Shown piece by piece: positions 1-8,504 of a stretch of DNA of 64,000 nucleotides. The translations under genes and the position numbers were made by a program. The DNA comes from CAG-390 sp964522215. Its GTDB lineage: Bacteria; Bacillota; Clostridia; Oscillospirales; CAG-272. The stretch is from positions 1 through 64,000 of the forward strand of contig CAZFVR010000002.1 of assembly GCA_964522215.1 (NCBI GenBank). The letters run 5' to 3'. Below the pieces are notes generated by a model, which saw nothing but the letters and a program-made list of their open reading frames with translations, searched no databases and was not told the DNA's origin. Position 1 is the stretch's first letter, and every line of letters begins with the position of its first letter.

Positions 1-270
1 TGGACATTTTCTTTTTCTGATACAGGCAAAGTGCTTCCGAAACCGAGAGCAGATTATTCCAAAGGACAACTCTATTCGAGAGATAACAGTTTGCCCGCGA
101 GTTATTATACCAAGTACACACAGGAAACGGGAATAACACTTGACAGAACACTATATGATGTTCACCATATTCAGCCGCTGTCATATGGTGGCGACAATAG
201 CTACGATAATCTTATACATCTACCGAAAGAATTACATAAATCAGTAACGGGGTGGTTCCATGGATATTAA
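1..270 (+). CDS. HNH endonuclease domain, C-terminal end of a probable polymorphic toxin (partial)
   Basis: The frame is open from base 1, so only the last 89 residues are present and the N-terminus lies outside the window. The visible part carries a compact HNH nuclease signature: DVHHIQPLSYGG followed by the conserved NL (DNLIHL) and a late His (PKELH), about 35 residues before the end. In this family the two His and the Asn bind a divalent metal and cut DNA or RNA. This placement at the extreme C-terminus, with a small overlapping gene just behind, is typical of secreted or contact-dependent polymorphic toxins, where the nuclease is the exchangeable warhead. The delivery domain cannot be seen. 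A phage or mobile-element HNH nuclease is the alternative, but these are rarely followed by an overlapping immunity-like gene. Confidence 0.8.
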   Translation, partial: WTFSFSDTGKVLPKPRADYSKGQLYSRDNSLPASYYTKYTQETGITLDRTLYDVHHIQPLSYGGDNSYDNLIHLPKELHKSVTGWFHGY

Positions 271-802
271 TTCAAAAAAAGTAAAAGAAACATGGTCGAT
301 ATACAATAAAGATCGGCACAATTATTTTTCGCTCGGTCTGCGCTATGAAGATCCGCGGACGGCGGAAGAGTATTTTTGCACACCGAAAGGCGCGAAAATA
401 TTTGCTTCGTTGGGTGTTGACGGCATTCATTATTGTACCGTCCCGAAACACGGCGACAGTATTTTTGTCGTTAACCCCGAAGCTGGAGATGACCGCTATG
501 TCTTTCCCGTGGCAAAGGATATATGCGAATTTTTTCAACTCATCTCGGCACTGCACGGAACGCAACTGATAGATCAGATCCCTATGTCCGGAAAGGATTG
601 GCTGGAGGCGGAGCTTGCAAGTCATATTGCAAACGAAGATGCCGCGTACAGCGCGGAGCTTTCGGAATTTAAAGATCGATTTGACATCTCACCTCTCGGG
701 ATGTCCGCATACGATCTTGTGATGAAACGGTATCGAGAATTCGATCCCGACAGTATAAAGTATACGTCCCTGTATTATGACACTTTGGGGATAGACGAGT
801 GA
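260..802 (+). CDS. Probable immunity protein for the upstream HNH toxin
   Basis: A 180-residue acidic, soluble protein without signal peptide or membrane segment. Its ATG lies inside the end of the HNH gene (11-base overlap), which suggests translational coupling so that the antidote is made with the toxin. The middle holds a pattern I associate with small Firmicutes proteins next to toxin modules: a GVDGIHYC stretch, then an aromatic-rich FVVNP and a VAKDICEFFQLI helix. The function is inferred from position and size; no catalytic residues are evident. I do not assign it to a named immunity family with certainty. It could also be a stand-alone hypothetical protein. Confidence 0.6.
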   Translation: MDINSKKVKETWSIYNKDRHNYFSLGLRYEDPRTAEEYFCTPKGAKIFASLGVDGIHYCTVPKHGDSIFVVNPEAGDDRYVFPVAKDICEFFQLISALHGTQLIDQIPMSGKDWLEAELASHIANEDAAYSAELSEFKDRFDISPLGMSAYDLVMKRYREFDPDSIKYTSLYYDTLGIDE

Positions 803-844
803 GTCGCGGTTCTATCAATATTTCAATGTTTTTTCGGTTTTTTG

Positions 845-873
845 TTGATTTATTTCTCGGTATGTGATAAAAT
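845..873 (+). promoter_or_regulatory. Promoter of pepF
   Basis: A -35 box TTGATT (845-850) and a -10 box TAAAAT (868-873) stand 17 bases apart, 29 bases before the pepF start, with the Shine-Dalgarno sequence CAGGAGG in between. Confidence 0.7.
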
Positions 874-902
874 TAAGTATCTCAATTTCAGGAGGCTGAA
901 AA

Positions 903-2666
903 ATGTACGATCATTGGAATATGGACACGCTTTACACGGGCGTCGAAGATGAAAAATTTAAAAGTGACTTGCAAAAGTTCGGCGAGGTACCCGCAAAGAT
1001 AAACGAGCTTGCTGGCAAGTGCGGCAGTATCCCGGATGCGGAGCTTGTGCGGTCATATCTTGAGCTTCAAGAGGGACTGAGCGACCTGGTGGAAAAGCTG
1101 TTTTGCTATATGTCACTGCGTGCTTCCGTCAATTCGTCGGATACCGAGGCTATTGCATATATGGGCAGGATGCGTGCGCTGTTTTCGCAAATGTCGGGTG
1201 CGGATGCGGTACTGCGCGCTTATATCGGTAAGATAGAGGATCTTGACTCTATCATCGCCGGCGACAGCTTTGTAGGTGAGTTTGCTTATCTCCTCGGCAC
1301 CATGCGCGACGATGCAAAGCATCTGCTCGGCGGTCGTGAGGAAGCGATAATGGCCAAGTATAATATCTCCGGCGGCTCGGCGTGGAGCGATCTGCGCGAT
1401 CACCTGACCTCCACAGTCAAGGTCGAGTACCGCGGCGGTGTTACCAATCTTTCTGATATCCGCAACATGGCCTATGAGGATGATCCCGAGGTGCGCCGCA
1501 CGGCATACGAGGCGGAGATGGCCTCCTATGAAAAGATAAAGGACAGCGTAGCGTTTGCGCTCAACAGCATAAAGATGCAGGCTATAACCGAGGCGGAGCT
1601 GCGCGGGTTTGATTCTCCAATGGCAAAGGTGCTTCACAGTTCCAGGCTCAAGCCCGAAACGCTTGATGCACTGCTTGGTGCTATGGTGGAATATATGCCG
1701 CATTTCAGACGTTATCTGCGTGCGCTCTCAAAGCTGCTCGGTCACGAGGGCGGATTGCCCTGGTACGATCTTTTTGCACCTGTCGGCAATGATGACAGCA
1801 AATACACGCCCGAGGATGCAAGAGCGTATCTTGCAAAGGTGTTTGGTGCGTTTGACGGAGAGCTTGCCGCAATGGTGGATCGTGCATTTGCCGAGGAATG
1901 GATCGACTTTTTCCCTGCCGACGGCAAGCGCGGCGGTGCGTTCTGCATGGGTCTGCATTCTATACAGCAGTCCCGCGTGCTCACAAACTTCGGCGGCAGA
2001 TTTACCGATGTTATGACACTGGCTCACGAGCTTGGCCATGCCTTCCATAACTATTGCATAAAGGATCACCGCGCGCTCAATACAGATTACTCAATGCCTG
2101 TCGCCGAGACTGCCTCAAACTTTAATGAGGTGCTGACGATGGACTATGCGCTCTCTCATGCCGAGGGTCGCGACCAGCGGCTGGCGCTGCTCAACGGTAA
2201 GCTCTCGGATACCACGCAGATAATCTGCGATATCTACTCTCGCTATCTCTTTGAAAAGTCTGTTATCGACTCTCGCGAGTCCGGCTTTATGTTCCCGGAT
2301 AAGCTTTGTGAGCTGATGCTTGATGCACAAAAGCAGGCATACGGTGACGGTCTGGACGAAAACTGCATGCACAAATACATGTGGATCTGCAAGAGCCACT
2401 ATTATTCTGCGGGACTCAGCTTTTATAACTGGCCTTATGCGTTCGGCGGCCTCTTTGCGCAGGGCCTGTTTGCAAAATACAAGGAGATGGGCAAGGACTT
2501 TATCCCGCTCTACAAAAAGCTCCTGCACGCAACCACCGTCAACTCTGTTGAGGATACCGCGCTCATCGCGGGCATCGACCTTACCGATCCGAATTTCTGG
2601 CGCCGCGGCCTTGACTATTTCGTTGAGCTGATCGACGAATTTGTGGCCCTTGCCGAGGAAAACTGA
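903..2666 (+). CDS. pepF: Oligoendopeptidase F (M3 family zinc metallopeptidase)
   Basis: A 587-residue cytoplasmic metallopeptidase of the usual PepF length (about 600). It cleaves short peptides (roughly 7-17 residues) and takes part in peptide turnover. The zinc motif HELGH sits at residues 375-379, followed about 25 residues later by the ETASNFNEV segment that supplies the third, Glu, ligand. The N-terminal half shows the helical PepF_N region. The start ATG has a strong CAGGAGG site 8 bases upstream and its own promoter. The gene is monocistronic: it is followed by two hairpins and a tRNA on the other strand. Nothing in it looks broken. Confidence 0.95.
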   Translation: MYDHWNMDTLYTGVEDEKFKSDLQKFGEVPAKINELAGKCGSIPDAELVRSYLELQEGLSDLVEKLFCYMSLRASVNSSDTEAIAYMGRMRALFSQMSGADAVLRAYIGKIEDLDSIIAGDSFVGEFAYLLGTMRDDAKHLLGGREEAIMAKYNISGGSAWSDLRDHLTSTVKVEYRGGVTNLSDIRNMAYEDDPEVRRTAYEAEMASYEKIKDSVAFALNSIKMQAITEAELRGFDSPMAKVLHSSRLKPETLDALLGAMVEYMPHFRRYLRALSKLLGHEGGLPWYDLFAPVGNDDSKYTPEDARAYLAKVFGAFDGELAAMVDRAFAEEWIDFFPADGKRGGAFCMGLHSIQQSRVLTNFGGRFTDVMTLAHELGHAFHNYCIKDHRALNTDYSMPVAETASNFNEVLTMDYALSHAEGRDQRLALLNGKLSDTTQIICDIYSRYLFEKSVIDSRESGFMFPDKLCELMLDAQKQAYGDGLDENCMHKYMWICKSHYYSAGLSFYNWPYAFGGLFAQGLFAKYKEMGKDFIPLYKKLLHATTVNSVEDTALIAGIDLTDPNFWRRGLDYFVELIDEFVALAEEN

Positions 2667-2702
2667 CGATCCGGCCGCAAGGCGTATATAACACGGGACA
2701 CA

Positions 2703-2744
2703 GAACCCCCAACAAGGTCGCCAAGGCGACCTTGTTGGGGGTTC
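2703..2744 (+). terminator. Perfect 20-bp hairpin after pepF
   Basis: Two 20-base arms (2703-2722 and 2725-2744) are exact inverted repeats around a 2-base AA centre. There is no T-run behind it, so it is a strong stem but not a textbook intrinsic terminator; it may act with the next hairpin or as a 3' stabiliser. Confidence 0.55.
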
Positions 2745-2760
2745 GAATTGTGAAGATGCA

Positions 2761-2795
2761 AAAAATGGGATACCCCAACGAGGTATCCCATTTTT
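2761..2795. terminator. Bidirectional intrinsic terminator between pepF and tRNA-Arg
   Basis: Arms 2761-2774 and 2782-2795 pair perfectly over 14 bases. A-run on the left and T-run on the right let it work for pepF on the plus strand and for the tRNA transcript on the minus strand. Confidence 0.85.
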
Positions 2796-2797
2796 AT

Positions 2798-2874
2798 TGG
2801 CGCGTCGTAAGGGACTCGAACCCCCGGCCTTTTGGTTCGTAGCCAAACACTCTATCCAGCTGAGCTAACGACGC
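2798..2874 (-). tRNA. tRNA-Arg (anticodon ACG)
   Basis: On the minus strand the sequence folds into a full cloverleaf. The acceptor stem is GCGTCGT with ACGACGC, followed by discriminator G and an encoded CCA. The D arm reads GCTCAGCTGGATAGAGT. The anticodon stem is TTTGG/CCAAA around loop CTACGAA, giving anticodon ACG, which after A34-to-inosine editing reads CGU, CGC and CGA. The T loop is TTCGAGT; the T stem includes two G-U pairs. Genomically encoded CCA is normal for Firmicutes. Confidence 0.95.
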
Positions 2875-2914
2875 AAAGCCCGCAGAAAAGCTTGCTTTCC
2901 CTTGGTGCCTATAT

Positions 2915-2943
2915 ATGATACCACAAACCGAGTGCTTTGTCAA
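2915..2943 (-). promoter_or_regulatory. Promoter of tRNA-Arg
   Basis: On the minus strand a perfect -35 TTGACA (2938-2943) and a -10 TATCAT (2915-2920) are 17 bases apart, about 40 bases before the mature 5' end of the tRNA. Confidence 0.85.
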
Positions 2944-3097
2944 GTCTTTTTTGAAAAAAATAAAAAATTCTTTTTGCGTTGTACACGTCATACCTTTTCC
3001 GAGCCGATGAGGCGGTGCTGTCAAAACGCTGATGGGCATCCCATGCCGCCTTTTGTCCCTAAAGGCCCGCGACGACAAGACTCGATGTAAAAAAATA

Positions 3098-3126
3098 TTG
3101 ACAACACGGCGGAGAATTGATATAAT
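3098..3126 (+). promoter_or_regulatory. Consensus promoter of plsY
   Basis: Perfect TTGACA (3098-3103) and TATAAT (3121-3126) with a 17-base spacer, about 85 bases before the plsY start. It should be a strong sigma-A promoter for plsY and probably the methyltransferase behind it. Confidence 0.9.
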
Positions 3127-3213
3127 TAATATGAGGCGGTCTTACCTGTTCGATAATATATTTAAATATATAAAAAACGAACACGGCGGGACGTGCGGAA
3201 AGGGAAAGAACTA

Positions 3214-4107
3214 ATGGATATAATTATTTCGGGCGGGCTTTACCGCCTGCTTACAGAGCATTTCGGCATCAGCGGTGTGCCTATGCTGCTTTGGATGATA
3301 CCGCCGATCCTTGTTTGTGCGGTATGCGGCTATCTGCTTGGCAGTATAAATTCCGCCGTTATAATATCTCGCTCTGTTTTTGGCGATGACGTGCGCCGGC
3401 ACGGCTCCGGCAACGCGGGCATGACAAACATGTTCCGCACCTTTGGCAAAAAAGGCGGGCTTTTGACCCTTGCGGGGGATATGGGAAAGACCGTCATAGC
3501 CGTCCTTGTGGGCTATCTCTGCATGGGATACATGGGTGCGTATCTTGCGGGCATGTTTTGCATCATCGGGCACATGTTCCCGGTGTTTTATAAGTTCCGC
3601 GGCGGCAAGGGCGTGCTGGCGGCGGCAACCATGATACTTTTGACCGAGCCGTTGGCATTTGTGGTGCTGGTGGCTATTTTTGCCATAGTTCTGCTTGGCA
3701 CTCGCATGGTATCCATGGCATCCGCCATGGCGGCACTGCTTTATCCGATGGTATTGAGCGCTGTGTATGCCATGATGACGGGCAATGCAAATGTGGCGGG
3801 CATGCGCATGCCGATAGCAGTTTTTATTACCGCTATGATACTTTTTATGCACCGCGAGAACTTCAAACGCATCTATGCCGGCACCGAGCGAAAGATAAAT
3901 TTCCCCTGGAATCATGATGACGGCGGCCGTGGGACGGACAGCGAGGCAAAAAGACTGAGTGATGCAGATGACATCGAGCGTGATGCCAATGGTGATAAAG
4001 ACGAGCAGGATACAAGCGCGGCAGTGACAGCCGCCACCAAGGGAGCGAGCGGGGAGCACCGCCGCCGTGTAAGCAAGCATTCAAATTACGGAAAAAAGAA
4101 AAAATAA
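3214..4107 (+). CDS. plsY: Acyl-phosphate--glycerol-3-phosphate acyltransferase PlsY
   Basis: An integral membrane enzyme that moves an acyl group from acyl-phosphate to glycerol-3-phosphate, giving lysophosphatidate, the first committed step of phospholipid synthesis. The three PlsY motifs are visible: LLGSINSAVI near residue 48, HGSGNAGMTN at about 63-72, and HMFPVFYKFRGGKGV at about 120. Several hydrophobic segments fit the seven-helix fold. The family usually has about 200 residues; this one has 297 because of a hydrophilic, charged C-terminal tail of about 65 residues after the last helix, rich in Asp, Glu, Lys and Ser and of unknown role. I chose ATG 3214; an in-frame ATG at 3193 would add seven charged residues. 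A methyltransferase gene follows after 28 bases. Confidence 0.93.
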   Translation: MDIIISGGLYRLLTEHFGISGVPMLLWMIPPILVCAVCGYLLGSINSAVIISRSVFGDDVRRHGSGNAGMTNMFRTFGKKGGLLTLAGDMGKTVIAVLVGYLCMGYMGAYLAGMFCIIGHMFPVFYKFRGGKGVLAAATMILLTEPLAFVVLVAIFAIVLLGTRMVSMASAMAALLYPMVLSAVYAMMTGNANVAGMRMPIAVFITAMILFMHRENFKRIYAGTERKINFPWNHDDGGRGTDSEAKRLSDADDIERDANGDKDEQDTSAAVTAATKGASGEHRRRVSKHSNYGKKKK

Positions 4108-4135
4108 CAGACCGAAAAGGCAAATATCAAATATT

Positions 4136-5362
4136 ATGGACGATCAAAAAAACGATACTCTGCTTCGCATGGCGGAGCTGATCTTTCGCGCCTCCGCCGC
4201 GGGGGTCATGAAAAAATGTACGCTTTCAATGCCGTGGGCAGGGGAGGCCAAAAACGCCGCTCTGCGCTCGGTTGTGATAGGCGGCGCGCGGATGATACAG
4301 GCCGAGACCTTTATGCGGGACGGCAAGGCGCTGCAAAAGAATCTGCAGGAGGCGGATGTTGCCGCCCTCGGCGAGATCCTTGGCGGATATCTGCGCGTAA
4401 ATCTTATCCTCTCAACGCCGGGCGGCGCATCCTGTGAATTCCGTGCAAATGCCAAGGGCAGGTGCGCCATTATCGGCGAGAGTGCCGTGGCGCGCGCGAT
4501 AGATGCCGCAGCATCAGCTGGTGGCGATGCTGCAACGTCCGCCGGAAATGATCGCACAAAGCACCGCCTTTTGCGCGGGGACGAGCCATTTTTGCGTGAG
4601 CTGGGTGTCAGCTCTCCGGACGGCCGAGTATATGACAAAAAACAGCCAAAGTTTCGGCAGATATGCCGCTTTCTTGAGCATATCCGAGATATCGAGCCGC
4701 GCCTGCCTCAGGACGGCGAGCTGCGCATATGCGACCTTTGCTGTGGCAAGAGCTATCTTTCCTTTGCCGTTTATCACTATTTTGCGGTGATACGCGGTCG
4801 CAGCGTCAGCATGACGGGGGTGGATCTTAAGCCGGATGTGATAGAATATTGCTCCTCGGTTGCAGCTCGGCTCGGCTATGACGGGCTTGAGTTTATCTGC
4901 GGCGATGTTTTGAAATATGACAGTGCCGAGCGCGGTGCGCCGCAGCTGGTGGTATCCCTCCATGCCTGCGATGTGGCAACCGATATCGTACTTACAAAGG
5001 CGGCGCAGTGGCACGCCGAGGTGATACTCTCCACCCCCTGCTGTCACCACGCGCTGGCAAATATCATCGATTGCCCCGAGCTTGCCTTTGTTACCGAGCA
5101 TCCGTTTTTGTCACGCAAGCTCTGCGATGTACTGACGGATGCGGCAAGGCTTGCGCGGCTTTCCGCCGAGGGGTATGATGTCTCCGCTCTTGAATTGACG
5201 GATCCCGATGATACCCCCAAAAACGTGATGCTTCGCGCGGTGCGTGAGCGGACGGTGACGGAGGGCGAGCTTGCACGGCGGCGCGGGGAATATGAGTCGA
5301 TACGCCGCTTTCTTGCAGGCACGGCGGATGCATCCTCCGCTTTGCCGGATATAGTCGAGTAG
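4136..5362 (+). CDS. Class I SAM-dependent methyltransferase (Methyltransf_32/GSTCD-like)
   Basis: A 408-residue protein. The C-terminal half has a Rossmann methyltransferase: motif I as LRICDLCCGKSYL near residue 196, the acidic end of strand 2 in GVDLKPDVI, and a FICGDV motif. Two features point to the Methyltransf_32 group rather than rRNA or small-molecule enzymes: VVSLHACDVATD and the TPCCHH segment. Members are poorly characterised; RNA is a suspected substrate. The N-terminal 190 residues form a separate domain of unknown function. It probably shares the plsY transcript (28-base gap). I do not assign a substrate. Confidence 0.75.
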   Translation: MDDQKNDTLLRMAELIFRASAAGVMKKCTLSMPWAGEAKNAALRSVVIGGARMIQAETFMRDGKALQKNLQEADVAALGEILGGYLRVNLILSTPGGASCEFRANAKGRCAIIGESAVARAIDAAASAGGDAATSAGNDRTKHRLLRGDEPFLRELGVSSPDGRVYDKKQPKFRQICRFLEHIRDIEPRLPQDGELRICDLCCGKSYLSFAVYHYFAVIRGRSVSMTGVDLKPDVIEYCSSVAARLGYDGLEFICGDVLKYDSAERGAPQLVVSLHACDVATDIVLTKAAQWHAEVILSTPCCHHALANIIDCPELAFVTEHPFLSRKLCDVLTDAARLARLSAEGYDVSALELTDPDDTPKNVMLRAVRERTVTEGELARRRGEYESIRRFLAGTADASSALPDIVE

Positions 5363-5500
5363 CTCTCGCGGCAAGCGACAAAGACATTATTGTATATAAT
5401 AATTAAGTAGAAAACAAGCAGATAAGAACAAGCGCAAAACGAAAGACCTAAAAGACCAGATGGCATCGGTGCGACCACAGCACCTGAAAGGCAGGCGTCC

Positions 5501-6796
5501 ATGACACCACTTAATGCAGAAAAATACATGCGGGAGCTGCCCGTTAAAAATGATATCGGAGCACCGGCAAGGCTCAGCTCGCTCCTGCTTACGATGGGGA
5601 CGGATAACACGGCGCGCAGGATATTTCACGTATGCTGTGCAGGGCTTTACGCCAGCCACACCGCCGCGCAGTTCAACGCTATCCTTACCGAGGCGGGCAT
5701 CACATCGGTGCGGCTCTCCTTTGGTGCGCCATTTTCGGGAAATCTCAAGCCGCTTTGGGTAAACGGTGCGCGCCCCTCCATGAACGAGATGGCTGCAATG
5801 GTCACCTCCATGTCACAGGCGGTGCGGCGCGACCCCGAGATACGCGAGATAGGTCGCTATGAGGCGCTGGTGGCACTGGGGCTGTCCTTTTGCCGCGCTG
5901 TTGATGCCTCGGTGCTGATAACCGATGTAACGGATCTGCCATATCTTTCGCAAAAGCTGTTGCCGCCGGCATCGGTGGTGATACTCGGCGCGGTGTCGGA
6001 GGACCCATCGATACTGCTCAGAAACACGATACAAAAGAATACAGACGAGACCGTGAGCGCGGGGCAACGCCCGGAGGTACAGCGTGCCATAATCGACCGC
6101 TGTGCTGCGGCGGGATGCCGCTTGACCACCGCCGCAAAGCTTGGTCTGCTCGGCGGACCGGAGATACATTCCTTCTCCTTTGCCGGCTTCACCTTTGGCT
6201 ATCGCGGGGTGGAGGTCAGATTGCCGTCGGTGTTTTTGTCACTCATCGATTCCGCCTGCGCTGCCATCGATGCCGTGCGTGCAATGCGCCGTGCGGGATT
6301 TGAGATAGCCGATGAGGCTGTGGCGGCGGGAATACGCAAAACGCCGGCCGACAGTCATGGCAGGGTGCTTTCAATAAAGCCCGCGGCGGTGGTGGCATCT
6401 GTCCCGCCGGAGCTTACCGACCCCGCATGGACGGATGCACAGCGCGAGGTGCTTTTTGATACACTTGTGGCGGATATGAAATACGCCGAGCGCGTGTTCG
6501 GCAAACGGGTAAATATCGTGTGGTTGCCGTCGGATACCGTGCCGCCCCGCCTTTTTGCGGCCTTGGAGGCCGGCGGGATCGAATGTAAAGACGTGATCAC
6601 CGCACATGCGGGAGAGGGTGCGGTCGAAGCTGCAAGGCGCATCGCCCCGGAGCTTGTGGTGCGGCAGGAGGAGATCGTGGCGTATGAGGAGTATGACCGC
6701 GCGGGCGGACGGACCTATATCGTCTTCGGCACGCCGGAGAACATCGACCCCGCACTTCCCGCACTTTTGCGCGGCATCACCAATACCATGCAGTGA
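5501..6796 (+). CDS. FolC/Mur-ligase-like protein with a lost P-loop (probable pseudoenzyme)
   Basis: This 431-residue protein follows the folylpolyglutamate synthase fold from end to end. The N-terminal segment aligns with the FolC start (IHVAGTNGKGS then REAG), but the nucleotide loop reads FHVCCAGLYAS at residues 42-52, so the GKGS needed to bind ATP phosphates is gone. Further on, GRYEALVALGLSF matches the FolC TxFEALTALAF helix, and YRGVEVRLPSVFLSLIDSACAAIDAV matches the GxxQxxNAALAL helix before the C-terminal domain. The GLDH motif and the modified Lys of FolC are also not recognisable. So it is a full-length relative without the known catalytic residues. Function unknown; a regulatory or folate-binding role is speculation. 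It starts at ATG 5501, 138 bases after the methyltransferase, and ends before a strong terminator. Confidence 0.65.
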   Translation: MTPLNAEKYMRELPVKNDIGAPARLSSLLLTMGTDNTARRIFHVCCAGLYASHTAAQFNAILTEAGITSVRLSFGAPFSGNLKPLWVNGARPSMNEMAAMVTSMSQAVRRDPEIREIGRYEALVALGLSFCRAVDASVLITDVTDLPYLSQKLLPPASVVILGAVSEDPSILLRNTIQKNTDETVSAGQRPEVQRAIIDRCAAAGCRLTTAAKLGLLGGPEIHSFSFAGFTFGYRGVEVRLPSVFLSLIDSACAAIDAVRAMRRAGFEIADEAVAAGIRKTPADSHGRVLSIKPAAVVASVPPELTDPAWTDAQREVLFDTLVADMKYAERVFGKRVNIVWLPSDTVPPRLFAALEAGGIECKDVITAHAGEGAVEAARRIAPELVVRQEEIVAYEEYDRAGGRTYIVFGTPENIDPALPALLRGITNTMQ

Positions 6797-6845
6797 TTGA
6801 CAGGTAAAAGCTCAAAAGCAGAAAAAACAACAATATCTATATGAT

Positions 6846-6883
6846 AAATACCGACCCTCGGGCAGTCCCGAGGGTCGGTATTT
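6846..6883. terminator. Bidirectional terminator between convergent genes
   Basis: A perfect 17-base inverted repeat (6846-6862 and 6867-6883) with a 4-base loop. T-rich sequence follows on the plus strand and the minus-strand side is also U-rich, so it serves both the FolC-like gene and the convergent permease gene. Confidence 0.9.
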
Positions 6884-6890
6884 GTCTTTT

Positions 6891-8039
6891 TTATCGGGTG
6901 TGAGGTCGGCTCTCCTCAGCGATGCTGTCCCCCTCGCCACTTGCATCTGCCGCGGCGCGCAGGGCAAGAGTGAGGAGCGGACCGATCATGATCCCTGCTA
7001 CGCCGAATATCGAAAAGCCGATATACATTGCGGTCAGTGTGAGCAGCGGGTGGATGCCAAGGGTGCGCCCGAGTATCCGCGGCTCAATAAACTGCCTTAT
7101 TATCTCGATCACTGCAAAGATCACTATAAGCCCCACACCGCGCCCCGGGTGACCCATTATCATCTCTATCCCGCCCCAGGGGATCAGAACCGTGCCGATG
7201 CCGAGGACGGGCAGGATGTCTATAAGTGAGATGAGTACCGCAAGAATGAATGCGTAATCGATCCCGAGTATCAAAAAGCCAATGTAGAGCTGAATGAAGG
7301 TTATGCCGAGTATGATCAGATAAGCTTTTATATAGCCCGCGGCGGTCATGGCGGCGCGGCGGCGCAGCTCGGGAATGCTCCCGCGTATGCTTTTTGGCAG
7401 AACGCGGGTGACGGCATCAAGTATCCGTTGCCGATCAAGGGCAAAGTAAAAGGCAGATATCACTGCAACGGTCAGCGACAAAAGGATGGAGGGCATTGCC
7501 GCTATTGCCGAAGCGGCAAGGGCGGGGAGCTTTGAGGTCAGCTCGCCCAAAAGCTTGCCGGCAATACTGCCCATGGCAGTGTCTATTCCCTCAAAAAATC
7601 CGGCAAGCTCCTCGCGCTCACGCAGATGCCCGAGTATGGGCAGGCGCGAGCCGAGAGAATCAAAGAGCTCCACCGCACGCCCGATCATGCCCCCGATGGC
7701 ATCGGTGCGCTCTCCTCCTGCTATCAGTGAGCCAAGTTCCATGGCCGCGCGGTCGATCGCCATCGCCGCCAGTGTAAATATCAAGGCCCAGATCGCGAGC
7801 ACCGTCAGGGATATGCAGAGCCGCGACGGCAGGTGAGAGCCGGAGGCTAAGCGCTTGGCTATCGGCAGGGCGGCAGAGGCCACCAGCCACGCTGCCAAAA
7901 AGGGAAGGGCGATGCCAAGCATATATTTGCCCGCCAGATATATGCCTCCGGCGGCGCACAGGAGGCAAAAAAGCCTTGCCGCTCGCCCCTCCCAGTTGGG
8001 GCGATCATCCTTTGTGTCCTGCGGTGGTCTTGAGCTCAT
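6891..8039 (-). CDS. AI-2E family transporter, YtvI-like
   Basis: A 382-residue polytopic membrane protein of the AI-2E transporter family (PF01594). It shows an N-terminal helix pair, a long central stretch between residues of about 80 and 200, and the conserved C-terminal block with GFLILGIDYAFILAVLISLIDILPVLGIGTVLIPW and later EPRILGRTLGIHPL. In spore-forming Firmicutes the nearest relatives are named YtvI, a sporulation membrane protein; others export small molecules or act as Na+/H+ antiporters. The exact substrate cannot be told. The start is preceded by AGGAAAGG on the minus strand. It stands alone, convergent to the upstream gene and divergent from rpoB. Confidence 0.85.
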   Translation of the reverse strand: MSSRPPQDTKDDRPNWEGRAARLFCLLCAAGGIYLAGKYMLGIALPFLAAWLVASAALPIAKRLASGSHLPSRLCISLTVLAIWALIFTLAAMAIDRAAMELGSLIAGGERTDAIGGMIGRAVELFDSLGSRLPILGHLREREELAGFFEGIDTAMGSIAGKLLGELTSKLPALAASAIAAMPSILLSLTVAVISAFYFALDRQRILDAVTRVLPKSIRGSIPELRRRAAMTAAGYIKAYLIILGITFIQLYIGFLILGIDYAFILAVLISLIDILPVLGIGTVLIPWGGIEMIMGHPGRGVGLIVIFAVIEIIRQFIEPRILGRTLGIHPLLTLTAMYIGFSIFGVAGIMIGPLLTLALRAAADASGEGDSIAEESRPHTR

Positions 8040-8060
8040 TGGGAGATTCCTTTCCTAATA

Positions 8061-8162
8061 TATAATGTGGGAGCTTACGGAACTTCGCGCCTATCATATA
8101 CATGCTGCATGCCATCAAGCAAAGCGTGTATCTCCTACCGCGCCGCCGGAGGCGGCTTTTTT
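8061..8162 (+). ncRNA. Possible small RNA ending in an orphan intrinsic terminator
   Basis: A compact terminator (GCCGCC 8142-8147, loop GGA, GGCGGC 8151-8156, then six T) lies on the plus strand with no plus-strand gene before it. A TATAAT at 8061-8066 could start a transcript of roughly 90 bases. The -35 (TTGGGA at 8039, 16-base spacer) is poor. The remainder of 8163-8294 holds no gene that I can support. Confidence 0.3.
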
Positions 8163-8294
8163 ATCATTACATAGATATTTACCTTGGCGGGGGGAAAATA
8201 TTCACAAGCAGAGACGCTGGAGGTGCGATTTTGGTGCCGTGGGCGAAAAAACACGTGCCGAGAAAATAATTTTTAAATTTTTTTGCATAATCCC

Positions 8295-8323
8295 TTGACA
8301 TGGCCGATTTCGAGTGATATAAT
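8295..8323 (+). promoter_or_regulatory. Consensus promoter of rpoBC
   Basis: Perfect TTGACA (8295-8300) and TATAAT (8318-8323) with a 17-base spacer. The predicted leader is about 175 bases long. Confidence 0.9.
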
Positions 8324-8365
8324 AATACACTGAATTATAATCGCTTAATATGTCAAAAAACGGCC

Positions 8366-8400
8366 GCCGACATGTCGGCGTATCGGCTTTTGCAGCCGAT
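8366..8400 (+). promoter_or_regulatory. Paired hairpins in the rpoB leader
   Basis: A perfect 14-base palindrome (8366-8379) is followed at once by a stem ATCGGC/GCCGAT (8382-8387 with 8395-8400) around a TTTTGCA loop. Both lie in the rpoBC 5' UTR, so they could regulate the operon. Function is not known. Confidence 0.4.
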
Positions 8401-8504
8401 GAGAGTGGGGAAAATATCTCGGGGGAGATGCATTTTCGGCACTTTGCACGTTTTTTTGGTGTGAAGTGAGCGTTTAAACTACGTTGAATGGAGTGATTGA
8501 TTTA

